64,000 nt of DNA from Pseudomonadota bacterium (GTDB lineage Bacteria > Pseudomonadota > Gammaproteobacteria > Burkholderiales > Burkholderiaceae_F), in contig JAKOQB010000095.1 in NCBI GenBank assembly GCA_029778535.1, positions 62,001-126,000 on the forward strand, in the 5' to 3' direction. The notes beneath the pieces were generated by a model, which did not search any database, had not been told where the DNA came from, and worked only from the letters and a program-made list of their open reading frames with translations. The position numbers and the translations under genes were made by a program. How positions within the stretch are numbered: position 1 is the stretch's first letter; each line of letters begins with the position of its first letter. Positions 50,276 to 60,804 of the stretch are shown here, piece after piece.

Positions 50276-50652
50276 CCACGAGAGCCGGGCGCCAAACGCT
50301 GCGCACAGGCGGTCGGATAAGCAACTGACGCTGGGCCGCCCCGAGGCAGTCGCATGCCCCCACGGGGGGCGGACGCGGCGCGGCCGGGGGCGGTTACGCA
50401 AAGGCGGCGCGAATCCTATCAGAGGGTACGGTCTTCCCCGAGTGGACGGGCAGGCGCCGCGTTCCGGGCGCGAGAAGCTCTTGTGATTTGCCCTGACTGA
50501 TGCGCTGCAGTATCGTGCGTGATTCTTGCATCACAAGAGGCTGGGCTCGACGTCAGCCGATTCGTTAACGCGAAGGGCCGCACCGTCCGTCACGAGCGGA
50601 TATGGAACGGCATCCAATCAATCTCCAGCAGGACCTTGAGAGGAGCAATGCC
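50276..50652. other. 377-bp intergenic region between sigma operon and ilvB
   Basis: No gene is seen here. It contains a C/G-tract palindrome (CCCCC around 50355 with GGGGGG around 50363), the probable sigma-operon promoter near its left end, and the ilvB promoter with flanking inverted arms at 50478-50539. The rest, 50540-50640, is the ilvB leader, with no branched-chain-rich leader peptide. Confidence 0.7.
50478..50539 (+). promoter_or_regulatory. ilvB promoter bracketed by exact inverted 10-mers
   Basis: Arm CTCTTGTGAT (50478-50487) and its exact inverse ATCACAAGAG (50530-50539) bracket -35 TTGCCC (50488-50493), a 17-bp spacer, and -10 TATCGT (50511-50516), with start near 50523. The arm centres are 52 bp apart, close to five helical turns. 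They could be two sites for one regulator that contacts itself across the promoter, or a weak RNA stem if transcription starts upstream. Confidence 0.55.
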
Positions 50653-52422
50653 ATGCAGACCATCAGCGCTGAAGCGCGCACCGAATCCCGCCTCGCGGCC
50701 CCCCGAACCGAACTGCTGACCGGCGCCGAGATCGTCGTCCGGTGCCTGCAGGAAGAAGGTGTGGAGCACATCTTCGGCTACCCCGGCGGCGCGGTTCTCT
50801 ACATCTACGACGAGATCTTCAAGCAGGACAGCTTCCAGCACATCCTGGTGCGGCACGAGCAGGCCGCGGTGCATGCCGCCGACGCCTACTCGCGTTCCAG
50901 CCGCAAGATCGGGGTGGCGCTTGTGACCAGCGGCCCGGGCGTGACCAACGCGGTCACCGGCATCGCGACCGCGTACATGGACTCGATCCCGCTGGTGATC
51001 ATCAGCGGCCAGGTGCCGACGCACGCGATCGGGCAGGACGCGTTCCAGGAGTGCGACACCGTCGGCATCACGCGGCCGTGCTTGAAACACAACATCCTGG
51101 TCAAGGACGTGCGCGACCTGGCGCCGGCGATCCGCAAGGCGTTCTTCATCGCCGCCACGGGCCGGCCGGGGCCGGTGCTGGTCGACATCCCGAAGGACGT
51201 GACGATCGCGAAGTGCGAGTTTCACTATCCGCGCGACCTGACGCTGCGCTCGTACAACCCGGTCGTGAAGGGCCATCAGGGTCAGATCAAGAAGGCAGTG
51301 CAGCTCTTGATGGGCGCCGAGCGGCCGATGATCTACAGCGGCGGGGGCGTGATCCTGTCCGATTCGGCGGATCTGCTGAATCGACTCGTCAACGTGCTCG
51401 GCTATCCGTGCACCAGCACGCTGATGGGGCTGGGCGGGTTCAAGGCGTCGGACCCGAAGTTCATGGGCATGCTCGGCATGCACGGCACCTACGAAGCGAA
51501 CATGGCCATGCAGCACTGCGATGTGCTGCTGGCCGTCGGCGCGCGCTTCGACGACCGCGTGATCGGCAATCCGAAGCACTTCGCGCAGATCCCGCGCAAG
51601 ATCATCCACATCGACATCGATCCGTCGTCGATCTCGAAGCGGGTGAAGGTCGACGTGCCGATCGTCGGCGACGTGAAGGAGGTGATGACCGAGCTGCTGA
51701 CACAGATCGAGGCGTCGGGCCACAGGCCGAACACGCAGGCGCTGAAGGCGTGGTGGACGCAGATCAACGATTGGCGCAAGCGCGACTGCCTGAAGTACGA
51801 CCGCAGCGCGGAGATCATCAAGCCCCAGTTCGTGATCGAGAAGCTGTGGGAGGTGACGAAGGGCGACGCCTTCATCACGTCCGACGTTGGCCAGCACCAG
51901 ATGTGGGCCGCGCAGTATTACCGATTCGACAAGCCGCGGCGCTGGATCAACTCCGGCGGGCTGGGCACGATGGGCGTGGGGCTGCCGTACGCGATGGGGG
52001 TGCAGAAGGCGAACCCCGGCGCGCAGGTCGCGGTGATCACCGGCGAGGCGTCGATCCAGATGTGCATCCAGGAGCTGTCGACCTGCAAGCAGTACGACTT
52101 CACCCCGAAGATCGTCAACCTGAACAACCGCTACCTCGGCATGGTGCGGCAGTGGCAGCAGATCGATTACGGCAGCCGCTACTCGCACTCGTACGTCGAT
52201 GCGCTGCCCGACTTTGTCAAGCTGGCCGAAGCCTACGGCCATGTCGGCATGGTGATCACCAAGCCGGCCGACGTGGAACCGGCGCTGCGCGATGCGTTCG
52301 GCAAGTACAAGGACCGGCTGGTGTTCCTCGACTTCATCACCGACCAGACCGAGAACGTGTGGCCGATGGTGAAGGCTGGCAAGGGGCTGACCGAGATGCT
52401 CCTGGGTTCGGAGGATCTGTAA
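50653..52422 (+). CDS. ilvB: Acetolactate synthase, large (catalytic) subunit
   Basis: A 589-residue ThDP enzyme that makes acetolactate or acetohydroxybutyrate, first common step of valine, leucine and isoleucine synthesis. The catalytic glutamate is E69 in [19 protein letters not shown] and SGPGVTN lie in the pyrimidine domain, the FAD/middle domain follows, and the ThDP motif reads [10 protein letters not shown] with [23 protein letters not shown] precedes ATG 50653; the frame is open 17 codons upstream but without homology. The regulatory-subunit start overlaps its stop (TAATG). Confidence 0.96.
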   Translation: MQTISAEARTESRLAAPRTELLTGAEIVVRCLQEEGVEHIFGYPGGAVLYIYDEIFKQDSFQHILVRHEQAAVHAADAYSRSSRKIGVALVTSGPGVTNAVTGIATAYMDSIPLVIISGQVPTHAIGQDAFQECDTVGITRPCLKHNILVKDVRDLAPAIRKAFFIAATGRPGPVLVDIPKDVTIAKCEFHYPRDLTLRSYNPVVKGHQGQIKKAVQLLMGAERPMIYSGGGVILSDSADLLNRLVNVLGYPCTSTLMGLGGFKASDPKFMGMLGMHGTYEANMAMQHCDVLLAVGARFDDRVIGNPKHFAQIPRKIIHIDIDPSSISKRVKVDVPIVGDVKEVMTELLTQIEASGHRPNTQALKAWWTQINDWRKRDCLKYDRSAEIIKPQFVIEKLWEVTKGDAFITSDVGQHQMWAAQYYRFDKPRRWINSGGLGTMGVGLPYAMGVQKANPGAQVAVITGEASIQMCIQELSTCKQYDFTPKIVNLNNRYLGMVRQWQQIDYGSRYSHSYVDALPDFVKLAEAYGHVGMVITKPADVEPALRDAFGKYKDRLVFLDFITDQTENVWPMVKAGKGLTEMLLGSEDL

Positions 52423-52913
52423 TGCGCCACATCATTTCGGTCCTGCTGGAAAACGAGCCGGGCGCGCTGTCGCGGGTGGTGGGCCTCTTTTCCGCGCGCG
52501 GCTACAACATCGAGACGCTGACGGTGGCACCGACCGAGGACGCGTCGCTGTCGCGCATGACGATCGTCACGGTCGGCTCGGACGACATCATCGAGCAGAT
52601 CACCAAGCACCTGAACCGCCTGATCGAGGTGGTCAAGGTGGTCGACCTGACCGAGGGCGACTACACCGAGCGCGAGCTGATGCTGATCAAGGTGCGCGCG
52701 GTCGGCAAGGAGCGCGAGGAGATGAAGCGGATGGCCGACATCTTCCGCGGCCGCATCATCGACGTGACCGAGCGCACCTACACGATCGAGCTGACGGGCA
52801 ACACCGACAAGCTCGATGCATTCGTGCGCAGCGTCGATCGCGCATCGATCCTGGAGACGGTGCGGACGGGAAGTTCGGGCATTGGGCGCGGGGAGCGGAT
52901 TCTTCGCGTCTAG
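52422..52913 (+). CDS. ilvH: Acetolactate synthase, small (regulatory) subunit
   Basis: A 163-residue regulatory subunit with an N-terminal ACT domain (about 1-78: RHIISVLLENEPGALSRVVG, with the valine-binding loop GLFSARGYNIE) and the ALS small-subunit C-terminal domain (about 84-157: LMLIKVRAVGKEREEM). It confers valine feedback inhibition and activates the large subunit. The ATG overlaps the ilvB stop. Heptamer repeats follow its stop at once. Confidence 0.96.
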   Translation: MRHIISVLLENEPGALSRVVGLFSARGYNIETLTVAPTEDASLSRMTIVTVGSDDIIEQITKHLNRLIEVVKVVDLTEGDYTERELMLIKVRAVGKEREEMKRMADIFRGRIIDVTERTYTIELTGNTDKLDAFVRSVDRASILETVRTGSSGIGRGERILRV

Positions 52914-52919
52914 ACGGGG

Positions 52920-54025
<1,106 letters not shown>

Positions 54026-54036
54026 GGCGACCCCGC

Positions 54037-54759
54037 ATGACGCCGCGCATGTTCCTGGCCGCGGTCGCGATCGCCGCGACCGCGGCGCATGCGCAGCCCG
54101 CGCAGCCGCCGCGCTTCGAGGGCACGCTGCTGCTGATGAACGGCACGGCCGAGCTCGAGGTCGCCAACGACGAAGCGCTTCTGAACTTCTACCTCGAGGT
54201 GCAGGAACCCGATCTGGCGCGAGCGCAGTCGCAGGTCAACCAGCGCGTGGCCGAAGGCGTGGCGGCGCTGAAACGTGCCGATCCGAAGGCGCAGGTCGAA
54301 ACGGCCGGCTACGGCAGCTACCCGGTGTATCAGTCCGGGACGGGGCGGAAGATCATCGGCTGGCGCGTGCGGCAGGGCGTGAGCTTCCGCACGACCGATC
54401 TTGCGAGTCTGCCGAAGGCGGTCGCAGCCGGCCAGCAGCAGCTGGCGCTGGGCGGCATCGACTTCCGGCTGTCGCGCGCCGCGCGCGAGCGCGTCGAGGG
54501 CGAACTGATCCAGCGCGCGATCGCGAATCTGAACGCGCGCGTCGCCGCGGCCGCACAGGCGCTGAACGTTCCGGCGTCGCGGTTGCGCATCGAGGAGCTG
54601 AACTTCGGCGTTCCGGCGGATGGGCGACCGCCGCCGATGCCGATGGCGCGCATGTCGGCCGTGGCGCCGGCCGAGGCGGTCGCCGAGCCGCAGCTCGATG
54701 CGGGACGGACGCTGCAGCAGATCACCGTGTCGGCGAAGGTCCGCCTGCTCGCGCCCTGA
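54037..54759 (+). CDS. SIMPL-domain exported protein
   Basis: A 240-residue protein with a signal peptide (MTPRMFLAAVAIAATAAHAQ) and a SIMPL (DUF541) domain: GTAELEVANDEALLNFYLEV, the typical repeated long strand-helix pattern, and LNVPASRLRIEELNFGVP. Function of bacterial members is unclear; some are periplasmic oligomers tied to oxidative or immune-like stress. It follows ilvC by 11 bp and may be read with it. Start ATG 54037 begins the signal peptide. Confidence 0.85.
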   Translation: MTPRMFLAAVAIAATAAHAQPAQPPRFEGTLLLMNGTAELEVANDEALLNFYLEVQEPDLARAQSQVNQRVAEGVAALKRADPKAQVETAGYGSYPVYQSGTGRKIIGWRVRQGVSFRTTDLASLPKAVAAGQQQLALGGIDFRLSRAARERVEGELIQRAIANLNARVAAAAQALNVPASRLRIEELNFGVPADGRPPPMPMARMSAVAPAEAVAEPQLDAGRTLQQITVSAKVRLLAP

Positions 54760-54822
54760 TCCGCGCGCGCCGGCCGCGCTGCTCCGATACCATAGTATTT
54801 TCGCTTACGAAGTCTCCGCTCG

Positions 54823-55461
54823 GTGTCGACCTATCCTCATCCATTGCTGGCGCGCGAAGGCTGGCCGTTCATCGCGCTCGCGCTGATCGCCGCGATCGTC
54901 GTGCACGCGATGGCCGGCGCCGGGTGGGCCGCCCCGCTGTGGCTCGCGCTGCTGTTCGTGGTGCAGTTCTTCCGCGATCCGCCGCGCGCAGTGCCGGCGC
55001 AGCCCAATGCGGTTCTGGCGCCGGCCGACGGCCGCATCGTCAAGGTCGATCGCGCGCGCGATCCGTACACCGAGCGCGACACGCTGCTGATCAGCGTGTT
55101 CATGAACGTGTTCAACGTGCACAGCAATCGCTCGCCGGTCGACGGCACCGTCGAGCGCGTCGAGTACCAGGGCGGCAAGTTCATCAACGCCGATCTCGAC
55201 AAGGCGTCGACCGAGAACGAACGCAATGCGCTGGTGCTGCGGCTAAATGGCGAGCGCATCACGGTGGTGCAGGTCGCCGGACTGATCGCGCGCCGCATCC
55301 TGTGCTACGTGAAGGCCGGCGACCGGCTCGCGCGCGGGCAGCGCTACGGGTTCATCCGCTTCGGCTCGCGCGTCGACGTCTACCTGCCGCTGTCGGCACG
55401 GCCGAAGGTGGCGGTCGGCGACAAGGTCGCGGCGACCTCGACCATTCTGGCGGAGCTCTGA
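54823..55461 (+). CDS. psd: Phosphatidylserine decarboxylase proenzyme (PSD-A type)
   Basis: A 212-residue membrane enzyme making phosphatidylethanolamine. Two membrane segments at about 14-33 and 37-50 are followed by [22 protein letters not shown] and [15 protein letters not shown]. The autocleavage site is G181-S182 in RFGSRVD, producing the pyruvoyl group on the alpha chain. This short form is the PSD-A type. GTG 54823 has no clear ribosome binding site, but the protein starts in the expected place. Overlaps pssA (TGATG). Confidence 0.95.
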   Translation: MSTYPHPLLAREGWPFIALALIAAIVVHAMAGAGWAAPLWLALLFVVQFFRDPPRAVPAQPNAVLAPADGRIVKVDRARDPYTERDTLLISVFMNVFNVHSNRSPVDGTVERVEYQGGKFINADLDKASTENERNALVLRLNGERITVVQVAGLIARRILCYVKAGDRLARGQRYGFIRFGSRVDVYLPLSARPKVAVGDKVAATSTILAEL

Positions 55462-56294
55462 TGCGATTCCGACGTCGCAAGCCGCGTCCGTTCGGACTGG
55501 CCGTTGCGCCCGGCGCCGGCGAAGAGGTCGTGGCGCCGCGCCGCCGGCGCGGCATCTACCTGCTGCCGAACCTGTTCACGCTGGCGGCGCTGTTCGCCGG
55601 CTTCTTCGCGATCGTGCAGGCGATGAACCAGCGCTTCGAGTGGGCGGCGATCGCGATCTTCGTTGCGATGGTGCTCGACGGCATGGACGGCCGCGTGGCG
55701 CGGCTGACCCACACGCAGAGCGCGTTCGGCGAGCAGTTCGATTCGCTGTCGGATATGACGTCGTTCGGTGTCGCGCCGGCGCTGGTGATGTACGAATGGA
55801 TCCTGAACGATCTGGGCCGGTGGGGTTGGGCCGGCGCGTTCGTCTACTGTGCAGGCGCGGCGCTGCGGTTGGCGCGTTTCAACGCCAACATCGGTGTGGT
55901 CGACAAGCGCTTCTTCCAGGGGCTGCCCAGCCCCGCCGCGGCGGCGCTGATCGCGGGCTTCGTGTGGCTGGCGATCGACAACAAGTTCCACATCAAGGAC
56001 GCCTGGATGCCATGGGTGGCGTTCGGGTTCACCGTGTATGCGGGACTGTCGATGGTGTCGAGCGCGCCGTTCTACAGCGGCAAGAGCTTCCACCTGGCGC
56101 GCAGCGTGCCATTTTGGGTCATGGTGGTCGCGATCGTGCTGGTGTTTCTCGTGTCGTCCGATCCGCCGATCGCGCTGTTCACGCTGTTCTGCTGCTACGC
56201 GCTGTCGGGCTACGTCTATTGGGCATGGCAGTGGTGGAACGGGCGGCCGAACCCCGCCAAGCCGGTGCCGCCGTCGCTCGATCGCACGGGGTAG
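55461..56294 (+). CDS. pssA: CDP-diacylglycerol-serine O-phosphatidyltransferase
   Basis: A 277-residue membrane enzyme that makes phosphatidylserine, substrate of the preceding psd product. The CDP-alcohol phosphotransferase motif is complete: D76-G77, A80-R81, G90, D94, D98 in DGRVARLTHTQSAFGEQFDS. Seven or eight membrane segments follow the basic N-terminal arm ([12 protein letters not shown]). ATG 55461 overlaps the psd stop by one base, so both phospholipid steps are translationally coupled. Confidence 0.95.
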   Translation: MRFRRRKPRPFGLAVAPGAGEEVVAPRRRRGIYLLPNLFTLAALFAGFFAIVQAMNQRFEWAAIAIFVAMVLDGMDGRVARLTHTQSAFGEQFDSLSDMTSFGVAPALVMYEWILNDLGRWGWAGAFVYCAGAALRLARFNANIGVVDKRFFQGLPSPAAAALIAGFVWLAIDNKFHIKDAWMPWVAFGFTVYAGLSMVSSAPFYSGKSFHLARSVPFWVMVVAIVLVFLVSSDPPIALFTLFCCYALSGYVYWAWQWWNGRPNPAKPVPPSLDRTG

Positions 56295-56307
56295 AGCTGC
56301 GGTCGGG

Positions 56308-56336
56308 TTGTCGCGCGACTCGATTCCGCCTATAGT
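56308..56336 (+). promoter_or_regulatory. Promoter of the leuA leader
   Basis: -35 TTGTCG (56308-56313), exactly 17 bp, -10 TATAGT (56331-56336, five of six). The predicted start is about 56343, one base before the leader-peptide ATG, so the mRNA would be leaderless or nearly so. Confidence 0.7.
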
Positions 56337-56343
56337 CCGCCGC

Positions 56344-56424
56344 ATGGTCGTTCGTTCGTCCGCCATCCTTTCTCTTGCAGCAGACCTCGGTCTGCTGCTT
56401 CTGCTGCGCCCCGCGCGCAGCTGA
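56344..56424 (+). CDS. leuL: leuA leader peptide (leucine attenuation)
   Basis: A 26-residue peptide that starts MVVRSSAIL and ends [10 protein letters not shown]. Eight of its residues are leucine, five in a row at residues 17-21 (codons CTG CTG CTT CTG CTG, 56392-56406). Leader peptides of this kind sense charged tRNA(Leu) by ribosome stalling. The leucine run lies on the 3' arm of a perfect hairpin and is followed by two more hairpins before leuA. The promoter predicts that its ATG is at the very 5' end of the message. Confidence 0.85.
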   Translation: MVVRSSAILSLAADLGLLLLLRPARS

Positions 56425-56473
56425 CCCCCATCCCCCACAACCTGTTGCATCACCCGGCCTGCAAGGTGCAGGC
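56377..56473 (+). promoter_or_regulatory. leuA attenuator: three stacked hairpins
   Basis: Hairpin 1: GCAGCAGAC (56377-56385) with GTCTGCTGC (56390-56398), loop CTCG. Hairpin 2: GCTGCGC (56403-56409) with GCGCAGC (56415-56421). Hairpin 3: GCCTGCA (56457-56463) with TGCAGGC (56467-56473), loop AGG. The leucine codons span hairpins 1 and 2, so a stalled ribosome would alter folding. Hairpin 3 lacks a T-tract, so it may hide the leuA start or need Rho rather than being a classic terminator. Confidence 0.7.
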
Positions 56474-56497
56474 AGGACGACTCACGTTGGAGACGCC

Positions 56498-58045
56498 ATG
56501 GACCGCCTGATCATCTTTGACACCACGTTGCGCGACGGCGAGCAGAGCCCCGGCGCCTCGATGACGCGCGAAGAGAAGCTGCGCATCGCCAAGCAGCTGG
56601 AGCGGCTGCGGGTGGACGTGATCGAGGCCGGCTTCGCCGCCAGCTCCAACGGCGACTTCGACGCGGTGCGGGCGATCGCCGGCACGATCAAGGACTCCAC
56701 CGTCTGTTCACTGGCGCGCGCCAACGACAAGGACATCAGCCGCGCCGCCGCCGCGCTCGAAGGCGCTGCGCACAAGCGCATCCACACCTTCATCGCGACC
56801 TCGCCGCTGCACATGGAAAAGAAGCTGCGCATGACGCCCGATCAGGTGTTCGAGCAGGCGAAACTCGCGGTGCGATTCGCGCGCCGGTTCACCGACGACG
56901 TCGAGTTCTCGCCCGAGGACGGCTACCGCTCGGATCCCGACTTCCTGTGCCGCGTGCTGGAGGCGGTGATCAAGGAAGGGGCGACGACGATCAACATCCC
57001 GGACACCGTCGGCTACGCGGTGCCGGAGCTGTACGGCAGGTTCCTGCTCGACCTGCGCGAGCGGATCCCGAACTCCGACAAGGCGGTGTGGTCCGTCCAC
57101 TGCCACAACGACCTCGGCATGGCGGTGGCCAATTCGCTCGCCGGCGTGAAGATCGGCGGCGCGCGCCAGGTCGAGTGCACGATCAACGGGCTGGGCGAAC
57201 GCGCCGGCAACTGCTCGCTCGAAGAGGTCGTGATGGCGGTGAAGACGCGGCGCGATTTCTTCGGCCTCGAAGTCGGCATCGACACGACGCAGATCGTGCC
57301 TGCATCCAAGCTCGTCTCCGGCATCACCGGATTCGTGGTGCAGCCGAACAAGGCGGTGGTCGGCGCCAACGCGTTCGCGCACGCCTCCGGCATCCACCAG
57401 GACGGCGTGCTGAAGGCGCGCGACACCTACGAGATCATGCGCGCCGAGGACGTCGGCTGGAGCGCGAACAAGATCGTGCTGGGGAAACTCTCGGGCCGCA
57501 ACGCGTTCAAGCAGCGCGTGCAGGAACTCGCGATCCCGATCGAGAGCGAGACGGAGCTGAACGCGGCCTTCGCCAAGTTCAAGGAACTGGCCGACCGCAA
57601 GGCCGAGATCTACGACGAGGACATCCAGTCGCTGTTCTCCGACGAGGCGGTCACGCCGCACAACGAGCACTTCCGGCTGGTGTCGCTGGCGCAGCGGTCG
57701 GAGACCGGGGAGAAACCGCACGCACGGATCGTGTTCCAGATCGGCGCGGAGGAGGTCACGTCGGAGTCCGACGGCAACGGCCCGGTCGATGCGTCGCTGC
57801 GCGCGATCGAGCGCCGCGTGAAGAGCGGCGCCGAGCTGCTGCTGTACTCGGTCAACGCGATCACGTCCGGCACGGAGTCGCAGGGCGAGGTCACGGTGCG
57901 GCTGGGACGCGCGGGACGGATCGTCAACGGCGTCGGCGCCGACCCAGACATCATCGCCGCGTCGGCCAAGGCGTACCTGAGCGCGCTGAACAAGCTGTAC
58001 ACAACGGCGGAGCGGCTGAATCCGCAGACTTCGCTGGCGCCTTGA
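56498..58045 (+). CDS. leuA: 2-isopropylmalate synthase
   Basis: A 515-residue enzyme, first committed step of leucine synthesis (acetyl-CoA plus 2-oxoisovalerate). The TIM barrel starts [15 protein letters not shown]; the metal-binding HxH is in [14 protein letters not shown], and GLGERAGN marks the conserved R/E/N cluster. The C-terminal leucine-binding regulatory domain runs from about 390 to 510. TTGGAGA precedes ATG 56498. Leucine controls it twice: by the leader attenuator and by allosteric feedback. Confidence 0.96.
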   Translation: MDRLIIFDTTLRDGEQSPGASMTREEKLRIAKQLERLRVDVIEAGFAASSNGDFDAVRAIAGTIKDSTVCSLARANDKDISRAAAALEGAAHKRIHTFIATSPLHMEKKLRMTPDQVFEQAKLAVRFARRFTDDVEFSPEDGYRSDPDFLCRVLEAVIKEGATTINIPDTVGYAVPELYGRFLLDLRERIPNSDKAVWSVHCHNDLGMAVANSLAGVKIGGARQVECTINGLGERAGNCSLEEVVMAVKTRRDFFGLEVGIDTTQIVPASKLVSGITGFVVQPNKAVVGANAFAHASGIHQDGVLKARDTYEIMRAEDVGWSANKIVLGKLSGRNAFKQRVQELAIPIESETELNAAFAKFKELADRKAEIYDEDIQSLFSDEAVTPHNEHFRLVSLAQRSETGEKPHARIVFQIGAEEVTSESDGNGPVDASLRAIERRVKSGAELLLYSVNAITSGTESQGEVTVRLGRAGRIVNGVGADPDIIAASAKAYLSALNKLYTTAERLNPQTSLAP

Positions 58046-58048
58046 TTC

Positions 58049-58110
58049 GTTGCCTGTTGCTCGTTGTCCGTTGTTCGTCTTGGAAACGGACAACGGACAA
58101 CGGACAACGG
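58049..58110 (+). repeat. Heptamer-repeat hairpin between leuA and rpsO
   Basis: Left arm 58049-58079: GTTGCCT, GTTGCTC, GTTGTCC, GTTGTTC, GTC. Right arm 58086-58110: ACGGACA three times, then ACGG. Loop TTGGAA. The units differ from the ilvC element (GTGATCC) only in the central pair, and that element carries one ACGGACA unit of this type. It begins three bases after the leuA stop and runs into the rpsO promoter -10 box. Confidence 0.75.
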
Positions 58111-58111
58111 G

Positions 58112-58117
58112 TATACT
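58112..58117 (+). promoter_or_regulatory. rpsO -10 box
   Basis: TATACT (58112-58117) is five of six to consensus. The 17-18 bp upstream of it fall in the heptamer-repeat arm and contain no good -35, so the promoter may depend on the repeat sequence itself or an activator. It gives a leader of about 52 nt before rpsO. Confidence 0.5.
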
Positions 58118-58176
58118 TCGCCTCTCACGACGCGGCCTTCCTTCCGCGCTCGCGTGTCGATGTTGAAAGGGAAACC

Positions 58177-58446
58177 ATGTCAGTTGCAGACATCAAGAAG
58201 GGCGAGATCGTCGCCAAGTACCAGCGCAGCAAATCGGACACCGGATCGCCGGAAGTGCAGGTCGCACTGCTGACGGCACGGATCAACGAGCTGACCGAGC
58301 ACTTCAAGACCCACGTCAAGGACCATCACTCCCGGCGCGGTCTTCTGAAGATGGTCAGCCGGCGCCGCAAGCTGCTTGACTACCTGAAGGGCCGCAATCC
58401 CGAGTCGTACAAGGGGCTGATCGACAGCCTCGGCCTGCGCAAGTAG
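58177..58446 (+). CDS. rpsO: 30S ribosomal protein S15
   Basis: An 89-residue ribosomal protein that binds the central domain of 16S rRNA. The sequence is typical: [64 protein letters not shown] at the end. Full family length. AAAGGGAAA precedes ATG 58177. S15 represses its own mRNA by binding a leader structure in other bacteria; the heptamer hairpin lies upstream of that region here. It heads the rpsO-pnp pair. Confidence 0.98.
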   Translation: MSVADIKKGEIVAKYQRSKSDTGSPEVQVALLTARINELTEHFKTHVKDHHSRRGLLKMVSRRRKLLDYLKGRNPESYKGLIDSLGLRK

Positions 58447-58470
58447 TCGTGTCCCGGAGATGACGACAAG

Positions 58471-58500
58471 AGCCTGCGAGCGTTTGCTCCGCGGGCTTTC
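58471..58500 (+). terminator. Terminator between rpsO and pnp
   Basis: AGCCTGCG (58471-58478) pairs with CGCGGGCT (58490-58497, one G-U) and is followed by TTCTGCG. It lies 24 bp after the rpsO stop. It probably allows partial read-through into pnp, as in E. coli rpsO-pnp. Confidence 0.7.
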
Positions 58501-58638
58501 TGCGTTCTCCGCCTTGCTCCGCTGTCGCGCGTCGCGTTATGGACGTAAGGAGGTCGGCCGGTTGGCTTCCGAGTCGTCGATACCGCGGCGTGCCCTGACC
58601 GATGATGTCGCAACTGCGTAACTGTTGACGCAGAGAGG

Positions 58639-60792
58639 ATGGCTCAAGTGTTCGAGAAAGTGACGAAGACATTCAAGTACGGCGCCCACACGGTGCGGCT
58701 GGAGACCGGGGAGATCGCGCGCCAGGCATCGGGCGCGGTGGTGTGCTCGATGGACGACACGGTCGTGCTTGCGACCGTGGTCGCGCAACCGAAGGCCAAG
58801 GCGGGGCAGGACTTCTTCCCGCTGACGGTCGACTACGTGGAAAAGACCTACGCCGCCGGCAAGATTCCCGGCGGTTTCTTCAAGCGTGAGGGCCGCCCGA
58901 GCGAGAAGGAGACGCTGACCTCGCGCTTGATCGACCGGCCGATCCGTCCGCTGTTCCCCGACGGCTTCTTCAACGAGGTGCAGGTCGTCATCCACGTGAT
59001 GTCGGTCAATCCCGAGATCGATCCCGACATCCCGGCGATGATCGGCGCGTCGGCGGCGCTGTCGATTTCCGGCATTCCGTTCAAGGGGCCGATCGGCGCG
59101 TGCCGCGTCGGCTACCTCGACGGCGCGTACGTGCTGAATCCGACCGCCACCCAGCTGAAGAGCACTAGCCTCGACCTCGTCGTCGCGGGGACCGAGCGCG
59201 CGGTGCTGATGGTCGAGTCCGAGGCGCACCAGTTGCCCGAGGACGTGATGCTGGGCGCGGTCGTCTACGGCCACGACCAGATGCAGGCGGCGATCAACGC
59301 GATCCATGAACTGGTACGCGATGCCGGCAAGCCGGCGTGGAACTGGCAGCCGCCGGTGAAAAACGAGGCGCTGATCGCCAAGGTGATCGCGATCGCCGGC
59401 GCCGACCTGCGCGCGGCCTACCAGATCCGCAGCAAGCAGGCGCGCTCGCAGAAGATCGACGACGCGTACAGCCATCTGTGGGCGAAGCTGCAAGAGGAGG
59501 CTGCCGCAACCGGCCAGCCGCTGCCCGACGGCAACGAGATCGACAGCATCATGTTCGACCTGCAGGCCAAGATCGTGCGCAGCCAGATCCTCGACGGCGA
59601 GCCACGCATCGACGGCCGCGACACGCGCACGGTGCGCCCGATCGCGATCCGCCTCGGCGTGCTGCCGCGCACGCACGGCTCGGCGCTCTTCACGCGCGGC
59701 GAGACGCAGGCGCTGGTCACCGCCACGCTCGGCACCAAGCAGGACGAGCAGATCATCGACGCGCTGATGGGCGAGTACCGCGAGCGCTTCATGCTCCACT
59801 ACAACATGCCGCCGTTCGCCACCGGCGAGACCGGCCGCGTCGGCGCGCCGAAGCGGCGTGAGATCGGCCACGGGCGGCTCGCCAAGCGCGCGCTGGTCGC
59901 GTGCCTGCCGAGCCCGGAGGACTTCCAGTATTCGATCCGCGTGGTGTCCGAGATCACCGAGAGCAACGGCTCGTCGTCGATGGCTTCCGTGTGCGGCGGC
60001 TGCCTCGCGCTGATGGACGCCGGCGTGCCGATGAAGGCGCACGTCGCCGGCGTGGCGATGGGCCTGATCAAGGAAGGCAACAAGTTCGCGGTGCTGACCG
60101 ACATCCTCGGCGACGAGGACCACCTCGGCGACATGGACTTCAAGGTCGCCGGCACCGTCAACGGCGTCACCGCGCTGCAGATGGACATCAAGATCGAGGG
60201 CATCACCAAGGAGATCATGAAGGTCGCCCTCGACCAGGCGCGCGAAGGCCGGCTGCACATCCTGCAGCACATGCAGCAGGCGATGGAAGCGCCGCGCGGC
60301 GAGCTGTCCGCATTCGCGCCGCGCCTGACCAAGATGAAGATCAATCCCGAGAAAATCCGCGACGTGATCGGCAAGGGTGGCGCGGTGATCCGCGCGCTGA
60401 CCGAGGAGACCGGCACCCAGATCGACATCGAGGACGACGGCACCATCATCATCGCCAGCGTCGACCTGGAGAAGGCCAAAGAAGCCGAGCGTCGCATCCG
60501 CGAGCTCACGGCAGAGGTCGAGGTCGGCAAGATCTACGACGGCACGGTGCTGCGGCTGTTGGACTTCGGCGCGATCGTGCAGATCCTGCCGGGCCGCGAC
60601 GGTCTGCTGCACATCTCGCAGATCGCCGCCGAGCGCGTCAACCAGGTGTCCGATTACCTGAAGGAAGGCCAGGCGGTGAAGGTCAAGGTGATCGAGGCCG
60701 ACGAGAAGGGCCGCGTGCGGCTGTCGATGAAGGCGGCCGCCGCCGAGCTTGGCGGCGCGCAATCGCAGCCCCAACCGCAGCTGCAGCAGTAG
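58639..60792 (+). CDS. pnp: Polyribonucleotide nucleotidyltransferase (PNPase)
   Basis: A 717-residue 3'-5' phosphorolytic exoribonuclease, part of the RNA degradosome. Two RNase PH cores (about 10-230 and 310-540, with [10 protein letters not shown] and [16 protein letters not shown]) surround the helical domain. A KH domain (about 555-615: [20 protein letters not shown]) and an S1 domain (about 622-690: [20 protein letters not shown]) follow, with a short QP-rich tail. It follows rpsO by 192 bp, with AGAGAGG before ATG 58639. Confidence 0.97.
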   Translation: MAQVFEKVTKTFKYGAHTVRLETGEIARQASGAVVCSMDDTVVLATVVAQPKAKAGQDFFPLTVDYVEKTYAAGKIPGGFFKREGRPSEKETLTSRLIDRPIRPLFPDGFFNEVQVVIHVMSVNPEIDPDIPAMIGASAALSISGIPFKGPIGACRVGYLDGAYVLNPTATQLKSTSLDLVVAGTERAVLMVESEAHQLPEDVMLGAVVYGHDQMQAAINAIHELVRDAGKPAWNWQPPVKNEALIAKVIAIAGADLRAAYQIRSKQARSQKIDDAYSHLWAKLQEEAAATGQPLPDGNEIDSIMFDLQAKIVRSQILDGEPRIDGRDTRTVRPIAIRLGVLPRTHGSALFTRGETQALVTATLGTKQDEQIIDALMGEYRERFMLHYNMPPFATGETGRVGAPKRREIGHGRLAKRALVACLPSPEDFQYSIRVVSEITESNGSSSMASVCGGCLALMDAGVPMKAHVAGVAMGLIKEGNKFAVLTDILGDEDHLGDMDFKVAGTVNGVTALQMDIKIEGITKEIMKVALDQAREGRLHILQHMQQAMEAPRGELSAFAPRLTKMKINPEKIRDVIGKGGAVIRALTEETGTQIDIEDDGTIIIASVDLEKAKEAERRIRELTAEVEVGKIYDGTVLRLLDFGAIVQILPGRDGLLHISQIAAERVNQVSDYLKEGQAVKVKVIEADEKGRVRLSMKAAAAELGGAQSQPQPQLQQ

Positions 60793-60804
60793 GCGGAATT
60801 TGAC

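Noticed and set aside
50540-50652. A possible ilvB leader peptide
   Set aside because: Short frames in the leader lack a run of isoleucine, valine or leucine codons and no terminator-type hairpin follows.
51931-52080. Acetolactate synthase ThDP motif reads GEASIQ instead of GDG
   Set aside because: Betaproteobacterial large subunits commonly have GE at this place with SIQM after it, so this is family variation and not evidence of inactivity.
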